DNA of 64,000 bases. It comes from Aureispira sp. CCB-QB1. GTDB taxonomy: Bacteria > Bacteroidota > Bacteroidia > Chitinophagales > Saprospiraceae. Of this stretch, positions 1 through 8,313 are shown piece by piece. The stretch lies in contig NZ_JHBV01000043.1 in NCBI RefSeq assembly GCF_000724545.1, forward strand, positions 248,001 to 312,000. Direction: 5' to 3'. Position 1 is the first letter of the stretch. Every line of letters begins with the position of its first letter. The position numbers and the translations under genes were made by a program. Below the pieces are notes generated by a model, which saw nothing but the letters and a program-made list of their open reading frames with translations, was not told the origin of the DNA and ran no database searches.

Positions 1-1133
1 TTGCCTGTCAAGAAAACAACGTGTTGATATTAGTAGATTTGACAGCAGATACCATACTGACATATAAAGGACTTGGATTTAAAGATCATAGTGTAGTCGG
101 CAATGGTTTTGATGCAACCAATACAGATGGTATCATTAATATTTTAACTCAAAATGTAAAAGGCGTTTACCAACCAGATGCTATTGCCGCTTACTCTGTA
201 GGTGGGATGACTTATTTCGTTTCTGCTAATGAAGGAGATGGAAGAGATTATGGAGGCTACAGTTCAGAAACAAGAATTAAAAATTTAACATTGGATTCGA
301 TGGCTTTTCCAACAGCGAATATACTTCAAGGTGATAATTTTTTAGGACGTTTAAAAACATTTACAGCAGACGTTATTGGTGATACAGATGGCGATGGTGA
401 TGTAGATGAATTGTATAGCTATGGAGCGCGTTCATTTTCAATTTGGGATGAAACAGGTAATTTGATTTGGGATAGTGGCGATGCAATTGAGCAATATATT
501 GCTGCCAATCATCCTGCTTTCTTTAATTGTAACGATGGTTTGGCTTCAAAAATGGATAACCGTTCAGATGATAAAGGACCAGAACCGGAAGCTGTTGCGA
601 TTGGTAAAATCGGAAATCGATTTTATGCTTTTATTGGCTTAGAACGTCAAGGAGGGATTATGGTTTATGATGTAACGAACCCTAATAGCCCTATATTTGA
701 GGCTTTTATTAATAATTTTGATGCAACATCAGGAACAATGACGGATATCGCACCAGAAGGTTTGGTGTTTGTTCCCGCAGCCGAAAGTCACAATGGTAAA
801 AATATGCTGATTGTTAGCAATGAAGTATCAGGAACAACAACCATTTATGAAATAGTTGATTTGTTATCTTCTGTAATGGTATCTGCGATAGATGCAAAGG
901 GAAGTGTTTATCCTAATCCGACATCGAACGAATTGACGATTGAAATGGATTCTTACAATAAAGAGGTGCAATACTACCTAACCAATACCGTAGGACAACA
1001 GATAGAGCAAGGTGTTTTTATGGGGACAACAACCTTATCTTTAGGAAATTTGTCAACAGGTATGTATTATGTAACAATACAAGATGCGACCAACCCATCC
1101 AGCGTATGGACGACAAAAGTTGTTAAAAACTAA
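1..1133 (+). CDS. Choice-of-anchor I family secreted protein, 5' truncated, T9SS cargo
   Basis: The frame is open from the left edge (codon phase begins at base 3), so the N-terminus lies outside the window and the GTG at 21 is an internal codon. The visible ~376 residues carry the hallmarks of choice-of-anchor I / esterase-like phytase-type beta-propellers: the acidic DGDGDVDEL segment followed by YGARSFSIWD, then GPEPEAVAIG and a late APEGLVF motif. The last ~75 residues form a type IX secretion sorting domain, starting with a YPNP motif and ending in a basic VVKN tail. This implies export across the outer membrane and cell-surface attachment or release. The substrate is unknown. The family often carries metal-dependent phosphatase-like annotation, but I see no catalytic residues that decide the activity. 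Confidence 0.85.
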   Translation, partial: ACQENNVLILVDLTADTILTYKGLGFKDHSVVGNGFDATNTDGIINILTQNVKGVYQPDAIAAYSVGGMTYFVSANEGDGRDYGGYSSETRIKNLTLDSMAFPTANILQGDNFLGRLKTFTADVIGDTDGDGDVDELYSYGARSFSIWDETGNLIWDSGDAIEQYIAANHPAFFNCNDGLASKMDNRSDDKGPEPEAVAIGKIGNRFYAFIGLERQGGIMVYDVTNPNSPIFEAFINNFDATSGTMTDIAPEGLVFVPAAESHNGKNMLIVSNEVSGTTTIYEIVDLLSSVMVSAIDAKGSVYPNPTSNELTIEMDSYNKEVQYYLTNTVGQQIEQGVFMGTTTLSLGNLSTGMYYVTIQDATNPSSVWTTKVVKN

Positions 1134-1146
1134 TAGGAATAAATAC

Positions 1147-1196
1147 ATTTTAGAATTGAAAATGAGGTAAGTAAAACTCATTTTCAATTCTAAAAT
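1147..1196. terminator. Bidirectional terminator hairpin between convergent genes
   Basis: A perfect 20-bp inverted repeat (arms 1147-1166 and 1177-1196, 10-base loop) lies between the stop codons of two convergent genes. A/T-rich arm ends give U-rich flanks on both strands, which fits a bidirectional intrinsic terminator. Confidence 0.8.
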
Positions 1197-1205
1197 ATAA
1201 ATGTC

Positions 1206-2723
1206 TTATTCCAAATCAATATTGATAGAATTCCCTTGGCTATCAATCATATTAACACTATTAGCTTCGTACTTAAAAGTATGCACGATATAACCATTCG
1301 GATCTAACATCTTCTTTAACTTTCCATCCTCATAAATGTAGGTGTTTTTGAGTAATTGGTCTTTCCCGTATTCTTTCCATTCACCCGTTCTAGCATAGGT
1401 TTGGGTAACAACACGCTTATTCGGATCAAAAAGGCTAGCCGTATGTGGGCTATGACTGCCTTTTAGTTTAAGCCCTCCATCTTCATAAAATGCTAAGTAA
1501 TCTCCTTCACGAACCGTTTTCCTATCTTTGACTGTGATGTTGGCAATTCTTGGTTGTGCTTCCAATCCGTACGTGCGATACAAGTTGAAACGTCGGTTTA
1601 GTTCGCTCGGAGCAATAGAATATCCAGGTTCGTTCAGCCAAGTAATATATTCATAATGCATGCTGGGAAAGTCTTCTTCCACCAATAAGAAATGGTGCTC
1701 ATAAGGAAGTTTTAGGCTAAAGAAAGTCGTATCTCTAGTGGTTTCATCAGTAATGATAACATGGGTGCCTTGTTCTTGCAATTGTCCATTTTTGTAATAA
1801 CGCTTAAATTCACCTTCTTCCAAGCCATTGTTATAAGTAGAAGCATATTTAAGCTGACCATTGTCATAATAATGATTGAATCGACCATGTGGAACGCCAT
1901 TGTTATAAGAACCTGCTAAATAAGTTTGGTTGGCAATTCTAATTTTCCAAAGACCAGTACGTTGCCCTTGTTCGTTGTAATTACCTGTTTCGATAAAATC
2001 ACCTTTAGTACCGTAGTTGAATTCTATCCAACGACCCACCTTTTTGCCATTAGAGTAAGCACCACTACCTGCCAGCGTTTCACTAACACCAAAAGTAGGA
2101 TGTTGCTCTATTTTATAAAAGTCCAAACGACCAGAATTGGTGCCGTTTTCAAAGTTCAAACTTCCTTTGACATGAGTATTAACATCTAAGAAATAATCAT
2201 AAGCCCAAGTACCAATTCGAACGCCATTTTCATAAAAGCCTTCTGACATAACCTTGTTTAGTTTCAGTCCATTTGCGTGATAGGCACCAGTCGGATTATT
2301 TTCATCATAAAGAATCCATTTGCCATGACGAATTCCATCCACCATCAAACCTCGGGCTAAAATACTATTGTTTTTATCATAGTAGAGGCATTCTCCTTGC
2401 ATTAGGTCGTTGACAAAATTGGCACGAACACTAATATCGGTATGGAAGTTAGTATAAATCCATTCGCCTTGTTTAATACCATTTGTATTGTAGCTACCCT
2501 GAACATCAGGTTGGTGGTTTTTACGGCTATATTGGGATACATAAAATTTCCAAGGACCGCTTCTGGTATCATTGATGTATTCGCCTTCTGCATAAACGAG
2601 TCCTTGTGCATCTTTTAGTTCCCAGTAACCTGTTTTTTTGCCGTTATCTAGCTTGTTTTGACTATAAATTGGGTTGATTGTAGTAAAAAAAACAAACAAA
2701 GCAATTGTATTCAATATTCTCAT
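1206..2723 (-). CDS. Exported MORN/YwqK-type repeat protein
   Basis: 505 residues with an N-terminal signal peptide (hydrophobic stretch in residues 3-20). The body is a chain of ~20-30 residue units of the form YxNGxxxGxWxxY or DNGQLKxxxxY. These are MORN_2 / YwqK-type repeats, which build flat beta-hairpin stacks. Clear units include NNGVPHGRFNHYYDNGQ and NNGLEEGEFKRYYKNGQ around residues 275-310. Such proteins are common in Bacteroidota and are often auto-labelled 'toxin-antitoxin system YwqK family antitoxin', which is not evidence of a TA function. A central stretch (about residues 320-400) is less repeat-like. The gene is convergent with the T9SS cargo gene and stands alone. Binding or scaffold role is inferred only. 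Confidence 0.8.
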   Translation of the reverse strand: MRILNTIALFVFFTTINPIYSQNKLDNGKKTGYWELKDAQGLVYAEGEYINDTRSGPWKFYVSQYSRKNHQPDVQGSYNTNGIKQGEWIYTNFHTDISVRANFVNDLMQGECLYYDKNNSILARGLMVDGIRHGKWILYDENNPTGAYHANGLKLNKVMSEGFYENGVRIGTWAYDYFLDVNTHVKGSLNFENGTNSGRLDFYKIEQHPTFGVSETLAGSGAYSNGKKVGRWIEFNYGTKGDFIETGNYNEQGQRTGLWKIRIANQTYLAGSYNNGVPHGRFNHYYDNGQLKYASTYNNGLEEGEFKRYYKNGQLQEQGTHVIITDETTRDTTFFSLKLPYEHHFLLVEEDFPSMHYEYITWLNEPGYSIAPSELNRRFNLYRTYGLEAQPRIANITVKDRKTVREGDYLAFYEDGGLKLKGSHSPHTASLFDPNKRVVTQTYARTGEWKEYGKDQLLKNTYIYEDGKLKKMLDPNGYIVHTFKYEANSVNMIDSQGNSINIDLE

Positions 2724-3194
2724 AACAATTGATTTTAGTGAACTTGTTTAAGAATAAGCAGAACTCAAGTTAGGAATGTGTATTGAGTTTATTTTTAAAC
2801 AATTTCTGTGATTCATTTAAGTAGGTAACTAGGAGTGTATTAGTTTGTGTGATGATTGATACAACAAGGAAGCCCTAGTGAATTACTTGTGATTGATAGA
2901 TAGTTATATTATTAAGTACGTGGAATTGTTAAGATTCGTTAATAAGAAAAATGTTAATGAAATGTTAAAAATATTTTTATTCTTACCTCTTTAAAATCTA
3001 TTTTATTGTTAATGTATCTGTTTATGAAAAGGTAACCTTTGTTTTTTTATAATTGAGAATTATGGATTTTGTTTTTTAATCAATTGTTTCATTTTTATTG
3101 GGTTTTGTTTATTTTTTTGTCTTTTAGGAAGTTTTTTATAATCTTTATTTATATTTGTTGAAATAAAAGTTTTAAATTAATAATCTACATTATT
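2724..3194. other. AT-rich intergenic region between divergent genes
   Basis: 471 bases with no open frame I would call. The right half is extremely T-rich on the plus strand and carries a TAnnTTTG-type -7 box at 3150-3157 for the rightward lipoprotein gene. I could not identify a clear leftward promoter. Confidence 0.5.
3150..3157 (+). promoter_or_regulatory. Putative Bacteroidota -7 promoter box
   Basis: TATATTTG matches the Bacteroidota sigma-A -7 consensus TAnnTTTG and lies 37 bases before the ATG at 3195. A TTTG -33 element at the usual 19-21 base spacing is not present, so this is only a half match. Confidence 0.4.
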
Positions 3195-4193
3195 ATGAAA
3201 CACTCCATTCTAATGGTAGCTTTGATGTTACTATTTTCCCTTGTTATTTCCTGCTCTAAACAAAAAGAAGCAGAAGAAACCCAAAATCAAATTTCCCAGA
3301 ACACCATTGAAAGAACTTTTGTATACAACCAGAAAGAATACAAAATCTTGTTCGGCAAAGAGGAGCACTTTATACCAAATGAAGAAAGTGCCTTGTTAGA
3401 AAGTTTGGTAGCAGAGCAATCAGATGTTGTTGCCTTTTCGTTTTCAGGTAGAGAGAAGAAGATACATTTATTCAATTCCGAAATGGAAGGTTATAAATAT
3501 TATGAGGAACATATAGATGAAAAAGTAGGGCGACAGTTCCAAGTTGGGCACGCCACCAACTTATTAAGAGACCAACTAATTGCACGGTATGGGGTAGATA
3601 TAAATTACAATGATCCTCAAATCTATGCAGAAACGAAAGCAGCAATAGATGCTATTTATAACGAATTTAAAATTGTAGGAACACCGCCTAGAGATGTCGA
3701 AGCTTTTATGGGAAAATTGGGAGAAGGTAGAAGTGCAAGTAGAAACAACAACTCTTGGCGACTATGGGAGGACGCAATCCAAAATGGGGAAATGTTTAAT
3801 CTAGAAACAGAACCCAATGTTTGGTTTTGGATACATGGGGAATGGGATTGCAACTGGACTTATGCTGCTGCAAACTTAGACTGGAATTACAGACAAAGTA
3901 ATCAGTCTTGGGAAGATTGTATTTCTTCTTATTGTTTTAATTTTCAACCAGGTGCTGATGCAATGGCTTTTGCTGTTTATAAAGATGGTTTCTTTACACA
4001 AGGAAATTGTAAAAAACTTGTTACTACAATTAATGAAAGTGATTGGAATAATGGTTATGTTGCTCGTTGTTGGAATGATTTAACAGCGGATCATTTTGGA
4101 GGCTTATTTTGTACTACTGTAAATGATAATATATCTTCTTTAAGGATGCAAATAGTGTGGGACGGTTGTCCTGTAGATTTTAATGACTTATAA
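3195..4193 (+). CDS. Secreted lipoprotein of unknown function
   Basis: 332 residues. The N-terminus is a lipoprotein signal peptide with the lipobox LVISC (Cys20). After a polar linker comes a soluble domain of unknown family. Residues ~205-330 are rich in Trp and Cys (for example WFWIHGEWDCNWTY and WEDCISSYCFNF), which suggests a disulfide-stabilised globular domain. I do not recognise it. The next gene, an outer-membrane barrel protein, begins 9 bases after the stop, so the two are very probably co-transcribed. A half-match promoter lies just upstream. Confidence 0.7.
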   Translation: MKHSILMVALMLLFSLVISCSKQKEAEETQNQISQNTIERTFVYNQKEYKILFGKEEHFIPNEESALLESLVAEQSDVVAFSFSGREKKIHLFNSEMEGYKYYEEHIDEKVGRQFQVGHATNLLRDQLIARYGVDINYNDPQIYAETKAAIDAIYNEFKIVGTPPRDVEAFMGKLGEGRSASRNNNSWRLWEDAIQNGEMFNLETEPNVWFWIHGEWDCNWTYAAANLDWNYRQSNQSWEDCISSYCFNFQPGADAMAFAVYKDGFFTQGNCKKLVTTINESDWNNGYVARCWNDLTADHFGGLFCTTVNDNISSLRMQIVWDGCPVDFNDL

Positions 4194-4202
4194 AAGAAAA
4201 TA

Positions 4203-4856
4203 ATGAAAAATATCATTTTAATATTACTATTTACTTTTAGTAGTAGTTTTATTTCAGCACAACATAATATTTCTGCTACTGCTGGATGGACAGTTTCTAC
4301 TTTATATAAAGTGGGGACAAGAGCAGCATTAAATACAAGTTCTTATTACGCTGATTTGTATGAATTTACGCCATTTTATACACTCAATATAAATGTAAAA
4401 TATGAGTATACCTATAATTTATTTAGGTTGTCAACAGGCTTTTCTTTACTTTCTTTGGGGGCTAATGATTATTTTTTTAAAGGCTTTGAAAATGTTTTTA
4501 TGTATTTAACCATACCTGTTCTATTGGGTTACAAAAAAAACTTTTCTAAAGAAATATCTTTAGTCATAGAAGGCGGTTCTGAATTTGGGCTAAGTTTAGC
4601 AAATGTAGGAAGTGTGATAAATGCTGCAAAAAAAGGACAAACAAGACCCTATATAGGACTTTTGTTTGGCATTGAAGGAAAATACAAAAGATTTAGTTTA
4701 GGAGCTAGATTTCACTTAGGTTTGAATGATTTTGAGCAACATACCTTTTCAAGTAAAAATGAAACGATTTATTTCAAACACATAGGTAGCACGATATACT
4801 TAGGCTACACGATTTGGGATTCTTCTAAGGTTAAAAAGAAGAAACAAAAGGAGTAG
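4203..4856 (+). CDS. Outer-membrane beta-barrel protein (porin-family-like)
   Basis: 217 residues with a signal peptide ending near FISAQ. The remainder alternates hydrophobic and polar residues in amphipathic strands typical of small 8-stranded outer-membrane barrels (FSTGFSLLSLG, LVIEGGSEFGLSL, GLLFGIEGKY, FSLGARFHLGL). The final strand is followed by a short basic tail rich in Lys rather than the usual terminal Phe. It follows the lipoprotein gene by 9 bases and ends an apparent two-gene operon closed by a hairpin. Specific function unknown. Confidence 0.7.
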   Translation: MKNIILILLFTFSSSFISAQHNISATAGWTVSTLYKVGTRAALNTSSYYADLYEFTPFYTLNINVKYEYTYNLFRLSTGFSLLSLGANDYFFKGFENVFMYLTIPVLLGYKKNFSKEISLVIEGGSEFGLSLANVGSVINAAKKGQTRPYIGLLFGIEGKYKRFSLGARFHLGLNDFEQHTFSSKNETIYFKHIGSTIYLGYTIWDSSKVKKKKQKE

Positions 4857-4890
4857 AATGGTTATTGGTAAATTTGATAAATAAAATTCT

Positions 4891-4929
4891 AGAAAAGTTT
4901 CTTTAGCATTGGCTAAAAGGAACTTTTCT
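4891..4929 (+). terminator. Probable intrinsic terminator
   Basis: Imperfect inverted repeat: AGAAAAGTTTCTTTAGC pairs with GCTAAAAGGAACTTTTCT with one mismatch and one bulge. It is followed by GCTTTTTATT. It closes the lipoprotein/barrel operon. Confidence 0.6.
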
Positions 4930-5077
4930 GCTTTTTATTCTAAACGATTATTTTTATGAAAGTTAATGCTATCTACTTAGAGTATTTTCTCTAACTTGTT
5001 TATTCAATCAATCTGCTTACTTTTTAGTAGACTATTATTATGACAAGCACAAAAGCTAAAAAATAAAATTGGCGTAT

Positions 5078-5536
5078 ATGAATTATTACCACGTATCTCA
5101 TCGAAAACTTAGAGAGGGAACTATTCTTACTCTAGGAGTTTACGGAGAACGAATTCGCAGACATGATTCAATAGAAAAAGAATACGCTACTTATATTAAA
5201 GAAGAAATATTTGAAGCAATTCGCGTACATCATTATGCTAGCCTACCATCTAGGTTGAATTGTACTTTTTTATTTGCCGATTTGGCAATCGCTAGAACAT
5301 TTTATGCCTACAAGAGTTATGTCTATGAAGTAGAGATTGATGAAGGTGTACCTTTATTGGCTGAAATGGATTTGCTCCATTGTGATGGATTGAGTTATGA
5401 GAAAATTACAAGCTGTGCGCACAAGTATTGGCAAGGGAAAAAACATCCTAATAGTGGAAGCTTAGAAGTCCTGATAGAAGGAAAGGTAAAAGTCAAAAAA
5501 ATGGTTCTAGCTCCTTCTAATATTTGGGATTTGTAA
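5078..5536 (+). CDS. Small soluble protein, possibly DUF2441-like
   Basis: About 152 residues, starting best at the ATG at 5078. A TTG three codons upstream is possible but less likely. No signal peptide or membrane segment, so probably cytoplasmic. It opens with YYHVSHRKLREG and has a central LPSRLNCTFLF segment followed by a helix with FYAYKSYVYEVEID. This reminds me of the DUF2441 family (His in an YHV strand, PSR-C-F/Y motif), whose fold has been compared with ADP-ribosyltransferase-type proteins. That link is from memory and weak. The gene stands alone between a closed operon and accA. Function unknown. Confidence 0.6.
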   Translation: MNYYHVSHRKLREGTILTLGVYGERIRRHDSIEKEYATYIKEEIFEAIRVHHYASLPSRLNCTFLFADLAIARTFYAYKSYVYEVEIDEGVPLLAEMDLLHCDGLSYEKITSCAHKYWQGKKHPNSGSLEVLIEGKVKVKKMVLAPSNIWDL

Positions 5537-5751
5537 AAATAGTAGTAGATTTGAGTCTTAAACGTCTTATCATTTTAATCCTTGAGGTAAAATTATTGGG
5601 ACAAAGATTGATCTGACGCATTGATTTAGAGGTTGGTCGATATAGATGTGACCTCTTATCTGAAAGAAAACTAAATATTTTGTTGATAACCTATATATGC
5701 CCAATTTATCTATAAAAACTTACTAATCCTTTTATAAAAAACTTTCAAACT

Positions 5752-6714
5752 ATGTTATTTCTAGATTTTGAAAAGCCAATTGAGGAACTATACGAACAAC
5801 TAGCAGAACTAAAGAAAACTGCAGATTTGAACCATGATGTGGATGCATTAAATACTGCTGTTGCTGCATTAGAAAAGAAAATTGTAAGCACTCGAAAAAA
5901 CATATACAACAATTTAACTGGGTGGCAAAAAGTACAACTTTCTAGACATCCTAAAAGACCTTATACCTTATTTTACATTGAACAAATGTGCTCTCGCTTT
6001 GTAGAAATGCATGGAGATCGTTGCTTCAAGGATGATAAAGCAATTGTTGGGGGAATTGGCAAGATTGATAAACATAGTGTTATGATTATTGGTCAACAAA
6101 AGGGAGAAGATATCAAGATGCGTCAATATCGTAATTTTGGTATGCCAAACCCAGAAGGATATCGCAAGGCATTGCGTTTGATGAAAACAGCAGAGCGCTT
6201 GGATTTACCTGTTATTTGTTTGATTGATACGCCAGGTGCATTTCCTGGAATCGAGGCAGAGGAACGTGGTCAAGCAGAGGCGATTGCTCGCAACTTGTTT
6301 GAAATGGCAAAACTTCGTGTGCCAATTATTTGCGTTGTAATTGGAGAAGGTGCTTCTGGAGGTGCTTTGGGAATTGGTGTTGGAAATCGTACTTTTATGA
6401 TGGAAAATACATGGTATACAGTTATTTCTCCAGAGTCTTGTTCTACGATTCTTTGGCGCAATGTAGAGCACAAGAAAGAAGCTGCTGAAGCTCTAAAATT
6501 GACAGGAGCAGATGCGTTAGAATTTGGTATCATTGATGGAATAATTAAAGAACCTGTTGGAGGAGCACATCTACAACCAGAAGAAGCCGCAAAAATATTG
6601 AAGCGTCACCTTAAAAAAGAATTGACTGCTTTGAGTGAGTTAACTAAAGATGAATTGGTGCAGTCTCGTATCGAAAAGTATAGCCAAATGGGGCGTGTTA
6701 CTTACAAAAAGTAG
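5752..6714 (+). CDS. accA: Acetyl-CoA carboxylase carboxyltransferase subunit alpha
   Basis: 320 residues, the normal AccA length. It transfers the carboxyl group from carboxybiotin to acetyl-CoA, together with AccD, to make malonyl-CoA for fatty-acid synthesis in the cytoplasm. Diagnostic segments are the N-terminal helical region ([12 protein letters not shown]), the [18 protein letters not shown] motif near residue 162 and the oxyanion-hole loop [16 protein letters not shown] near residue 199. It has no accD or biotin-carboxylase neighbours, as is usual in Bacteroidota. A terminator follows. Identity is secure. Confidence 0.97.
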   Translation: MLFLDFEKPIEELYEQLAELKKTADLNHDVDALNTAVAALEKKIVSTRKNIYNNLTGWQKVQLSRHPKRPYTLFYIEQMCSRFVEMHGDRCFKDDKAIVGGIGKIDKHSVMIIGQQKGEDIKMRQYRNFGMPNPEGYRKALRLMKTAERLDLPVICLIDTPGAFPGIEAEERGQAEAIARNLFEMAKLRVPIICVVIGEGASGGALGIGVGNRTFMMENTWYTVISPESCSTILWRNVEHKKEAAEALKLTGADALEFGIIDGIIKEPVGGAHLQPEEAAKILKRHLKKELTALSELTKDELVQSRIEKYSQMGRVTYKK

Positions 6715-6736
6715 TTGTTAACAATAAATTTTTAAA

Positions 6737-6790
6737 CAAGCATTAATTTTTTTTGTCCTAAATTTGATAAATTAATGCTTGTCTTTTGTT
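6737..6790 (+). terminator. Intrinsic terminator after accA
   Basis: Inverted repeat with CAAGCATTAATTT (6737-6749) pairing with AAATTAATGCTTG (6769-6781), followed by TCTTTTGTTTT. It lies 22 bases after the accA stop. Confidence 0.75.
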
Positions 6791-6883
6791 TTAGTAATAT
6801 AGATAGATTACTAAATTATTAATGGATGATAATCTATAATAAAAAGATCAACACCAATTAATTACATTAAATATTCCCCCGAT

Positions 6884-7408
6884 ATGAGCTTGTTAACTGG
6901 AATAAAAGAAAATTTGTATCAACGAAAGTTGAAACAATGCGCCAAACAAAATAGACAAAGATCGTCTTGCAATCTTGATACGGCAAAAAATATAGGAATT
7001 CTTTTTGATGCTAGCAGTGAGACCGATACACAGACCGTTTTATCATTCAAAAGAGCGTTGCAAACACAACGAAAACAGGTAGCTGTGATGGGATACAAAG
7101 ATGTAAAGGAACTTAGTGAGGACGAAAAATTTCCCGTTTTTTGCAACAAAGATTTGGGCTTGAGTCAAACGCCCAAAAAACAAGAGGTGCTAGATTTTAT
7201 TCAACAGCCATTTGATTTGTTGATTGCTTTGCATATCAACAATTGCCAACCTTTGGAGTACATCTCAGCTGCTTCAGCAGCTAAATTTAGAATTGGGCAT
7301 TATAGAGAAGAGAAGACCGATTTTTATGATTTTATGGTGTATGGCAAAAGTCAAAGTTTAAGAGCCATCATTCAACAGATGGAGACTTATTTAAGAAAGA
7401 TTCATTAA
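6884..7408 (+). CDS. DUF6913 family protein upstream of dapA
   Basis: 174 residues, cytoplasmic, no signal peptide. A basic N-terminal helix (YQRKLKQCAKQNRQR) precedes an alpha/beta body (IGILFDAS, VAVMGY, FDLLIALH, KFRIGHY). This small family, called DUF6913 in current databases, is conserved directly upstream of dapA across Bacteroidota. Its stop is only 8 bases from the dapA start here, so they are translationally close and almost certainly co-transcribed. Role unknown. The fixed synteny suggests a link to lysine/diaminopimelate metabolism or simply operon conservation. Confidence 0.8.
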   Translation: MSLLTGIKENLYQRKLKQCAKQNRQRSSCNLDTAKNIGILFDASSETDTQTVLSFKRALQTQRKQVAVMGYKDVKELSEDEKFPVFCNKDLGLSQTPKKQEVLDFIQQPFDLLIALHINNCQPLEYISAASAAKFRIGHYREEKTDFYDFMVYGKSQSLRAIIQQMETYLRKIH

Positions 7409-7416
7409 GTTAAATT

Positions 7417-8313
7417 ATGAGCAAAATATTTACAGGTACAGGAGTAGCTTTGGTCACTCCCTTCAAAAACGGAGTCGTAGATTACGATGGTTTGGAGCGA
7501 TTGATTAATCATAATATAGATGGTGGGGTAGAGTTTTTAGTGTCCTTAGGAACAACAGGGGAGTCGGTGACATTAAGCGAAACGGAAAAGCACGCTGTAC
7601 TAGATTTTACAGTCAAAATTGCTGCTGGTAGAGTTGCGATTGTTGCAGGCTTCGGAGGAAATAACACGGCGGCAGTTATTAAAAGTATTCAAAACTACCA
7701 TTTTAAAGGAATTGATGGGATTTTATCGGCTAGCCCTGCTTATAATAAACCTACTCAAGAAGGAATTTATCAGCATTTTATGGCAATAGCAGCAGTTGCT
7801 CCTTGTCCAATTATTTTGTACAATGTTCCAGGTCGTACAGCTTCTAATATGACAGCTGCCACAACCTTGCGCTTGGCAAATGCAAGCGATAAATTTGTCG
7901 CAATCAAAGAAGCTTCAGGCAATTTAGCGCAGTGCATGGAAATTGTCAATGGTGCAAAACCAGCGAACTTCTCTGTTTTGTCAGGAGATGATAACTTGAC
8001 ATTACCTATGTTGGCTTGTGGAATGGATGGCTTGATTTCCGTTATTGGAAATGCGTATCCTCAAGGATATTCAGATATGGTTAGAGCAGGTTTGGCTGGA
8101 GACTTTCTAAAGGCTAGAAACTTGCATTATTCATTTATGCAATTGGTAGATTTGTTGTTTGTGGATGGCAATCCAGCGGGAATAAAATATGTCTTGCATC
8201 AATTGGGTATTTGTGAAGAAGAATTGCGATTGCCATTAGTACCAGCAACTCCTACAACCAAGGAATCCATAGATTCTATCATAACTAAACTAAAGGAATT
8301 AGTCTTGGTTTAG
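7417..8313 (+). CDS. dapA: 4-hydroxy-tetrahydrodipicolinate synthase
   Basis: 298 residues, typical of DapA. It condenses pyruvate with aspartate semialdehyde, the first committed step to diaminopimelate and lysine. The TIM-barrel landmarks are present: GTTGES substrate loop (residues ~45-50), Tyr135 in LYNVPGRT (catalytic triad) and the Schiff-base Lys164 in AIKEASGN. C-terminal DGNPAGIKY is also characteristic. Its TAG stop directly abuts the ATG of the following glycosyltransferase gene. Confidence 0.97.
   Translation: MSKIFTGTGVALVTPFKNGVVDYDGLERLINHNIDGGVEFLVSLGTTGESVTLSETEKHAVLDFTVKIAAGRVAIVAGFGGNNTAAVIKSIQNYHFKGIDGILSASPAYNKPTQEGIYQHFMAIAAVAPCPIILYNVPGRTASNMTAATTLRLANASDKFVAIKEASGNLAQCMEIVNGAKPANFSVLSGDDNLTLPMLACGMDGLISVIGNAYPQGYSDMVRAGLAGDFLKARNLHYSFMQLVDLLFVDGNPAGIKYVLHQLGICEEELRLPLVPATPTTKESIDSIITKLKELVLV

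Noticed and set aside
1206-2723. Calling the YwqK-repeat protein an antitoxin.
   Set aside because: That label comes from automated family naming. There is no toxin gene next to it and it is exported.
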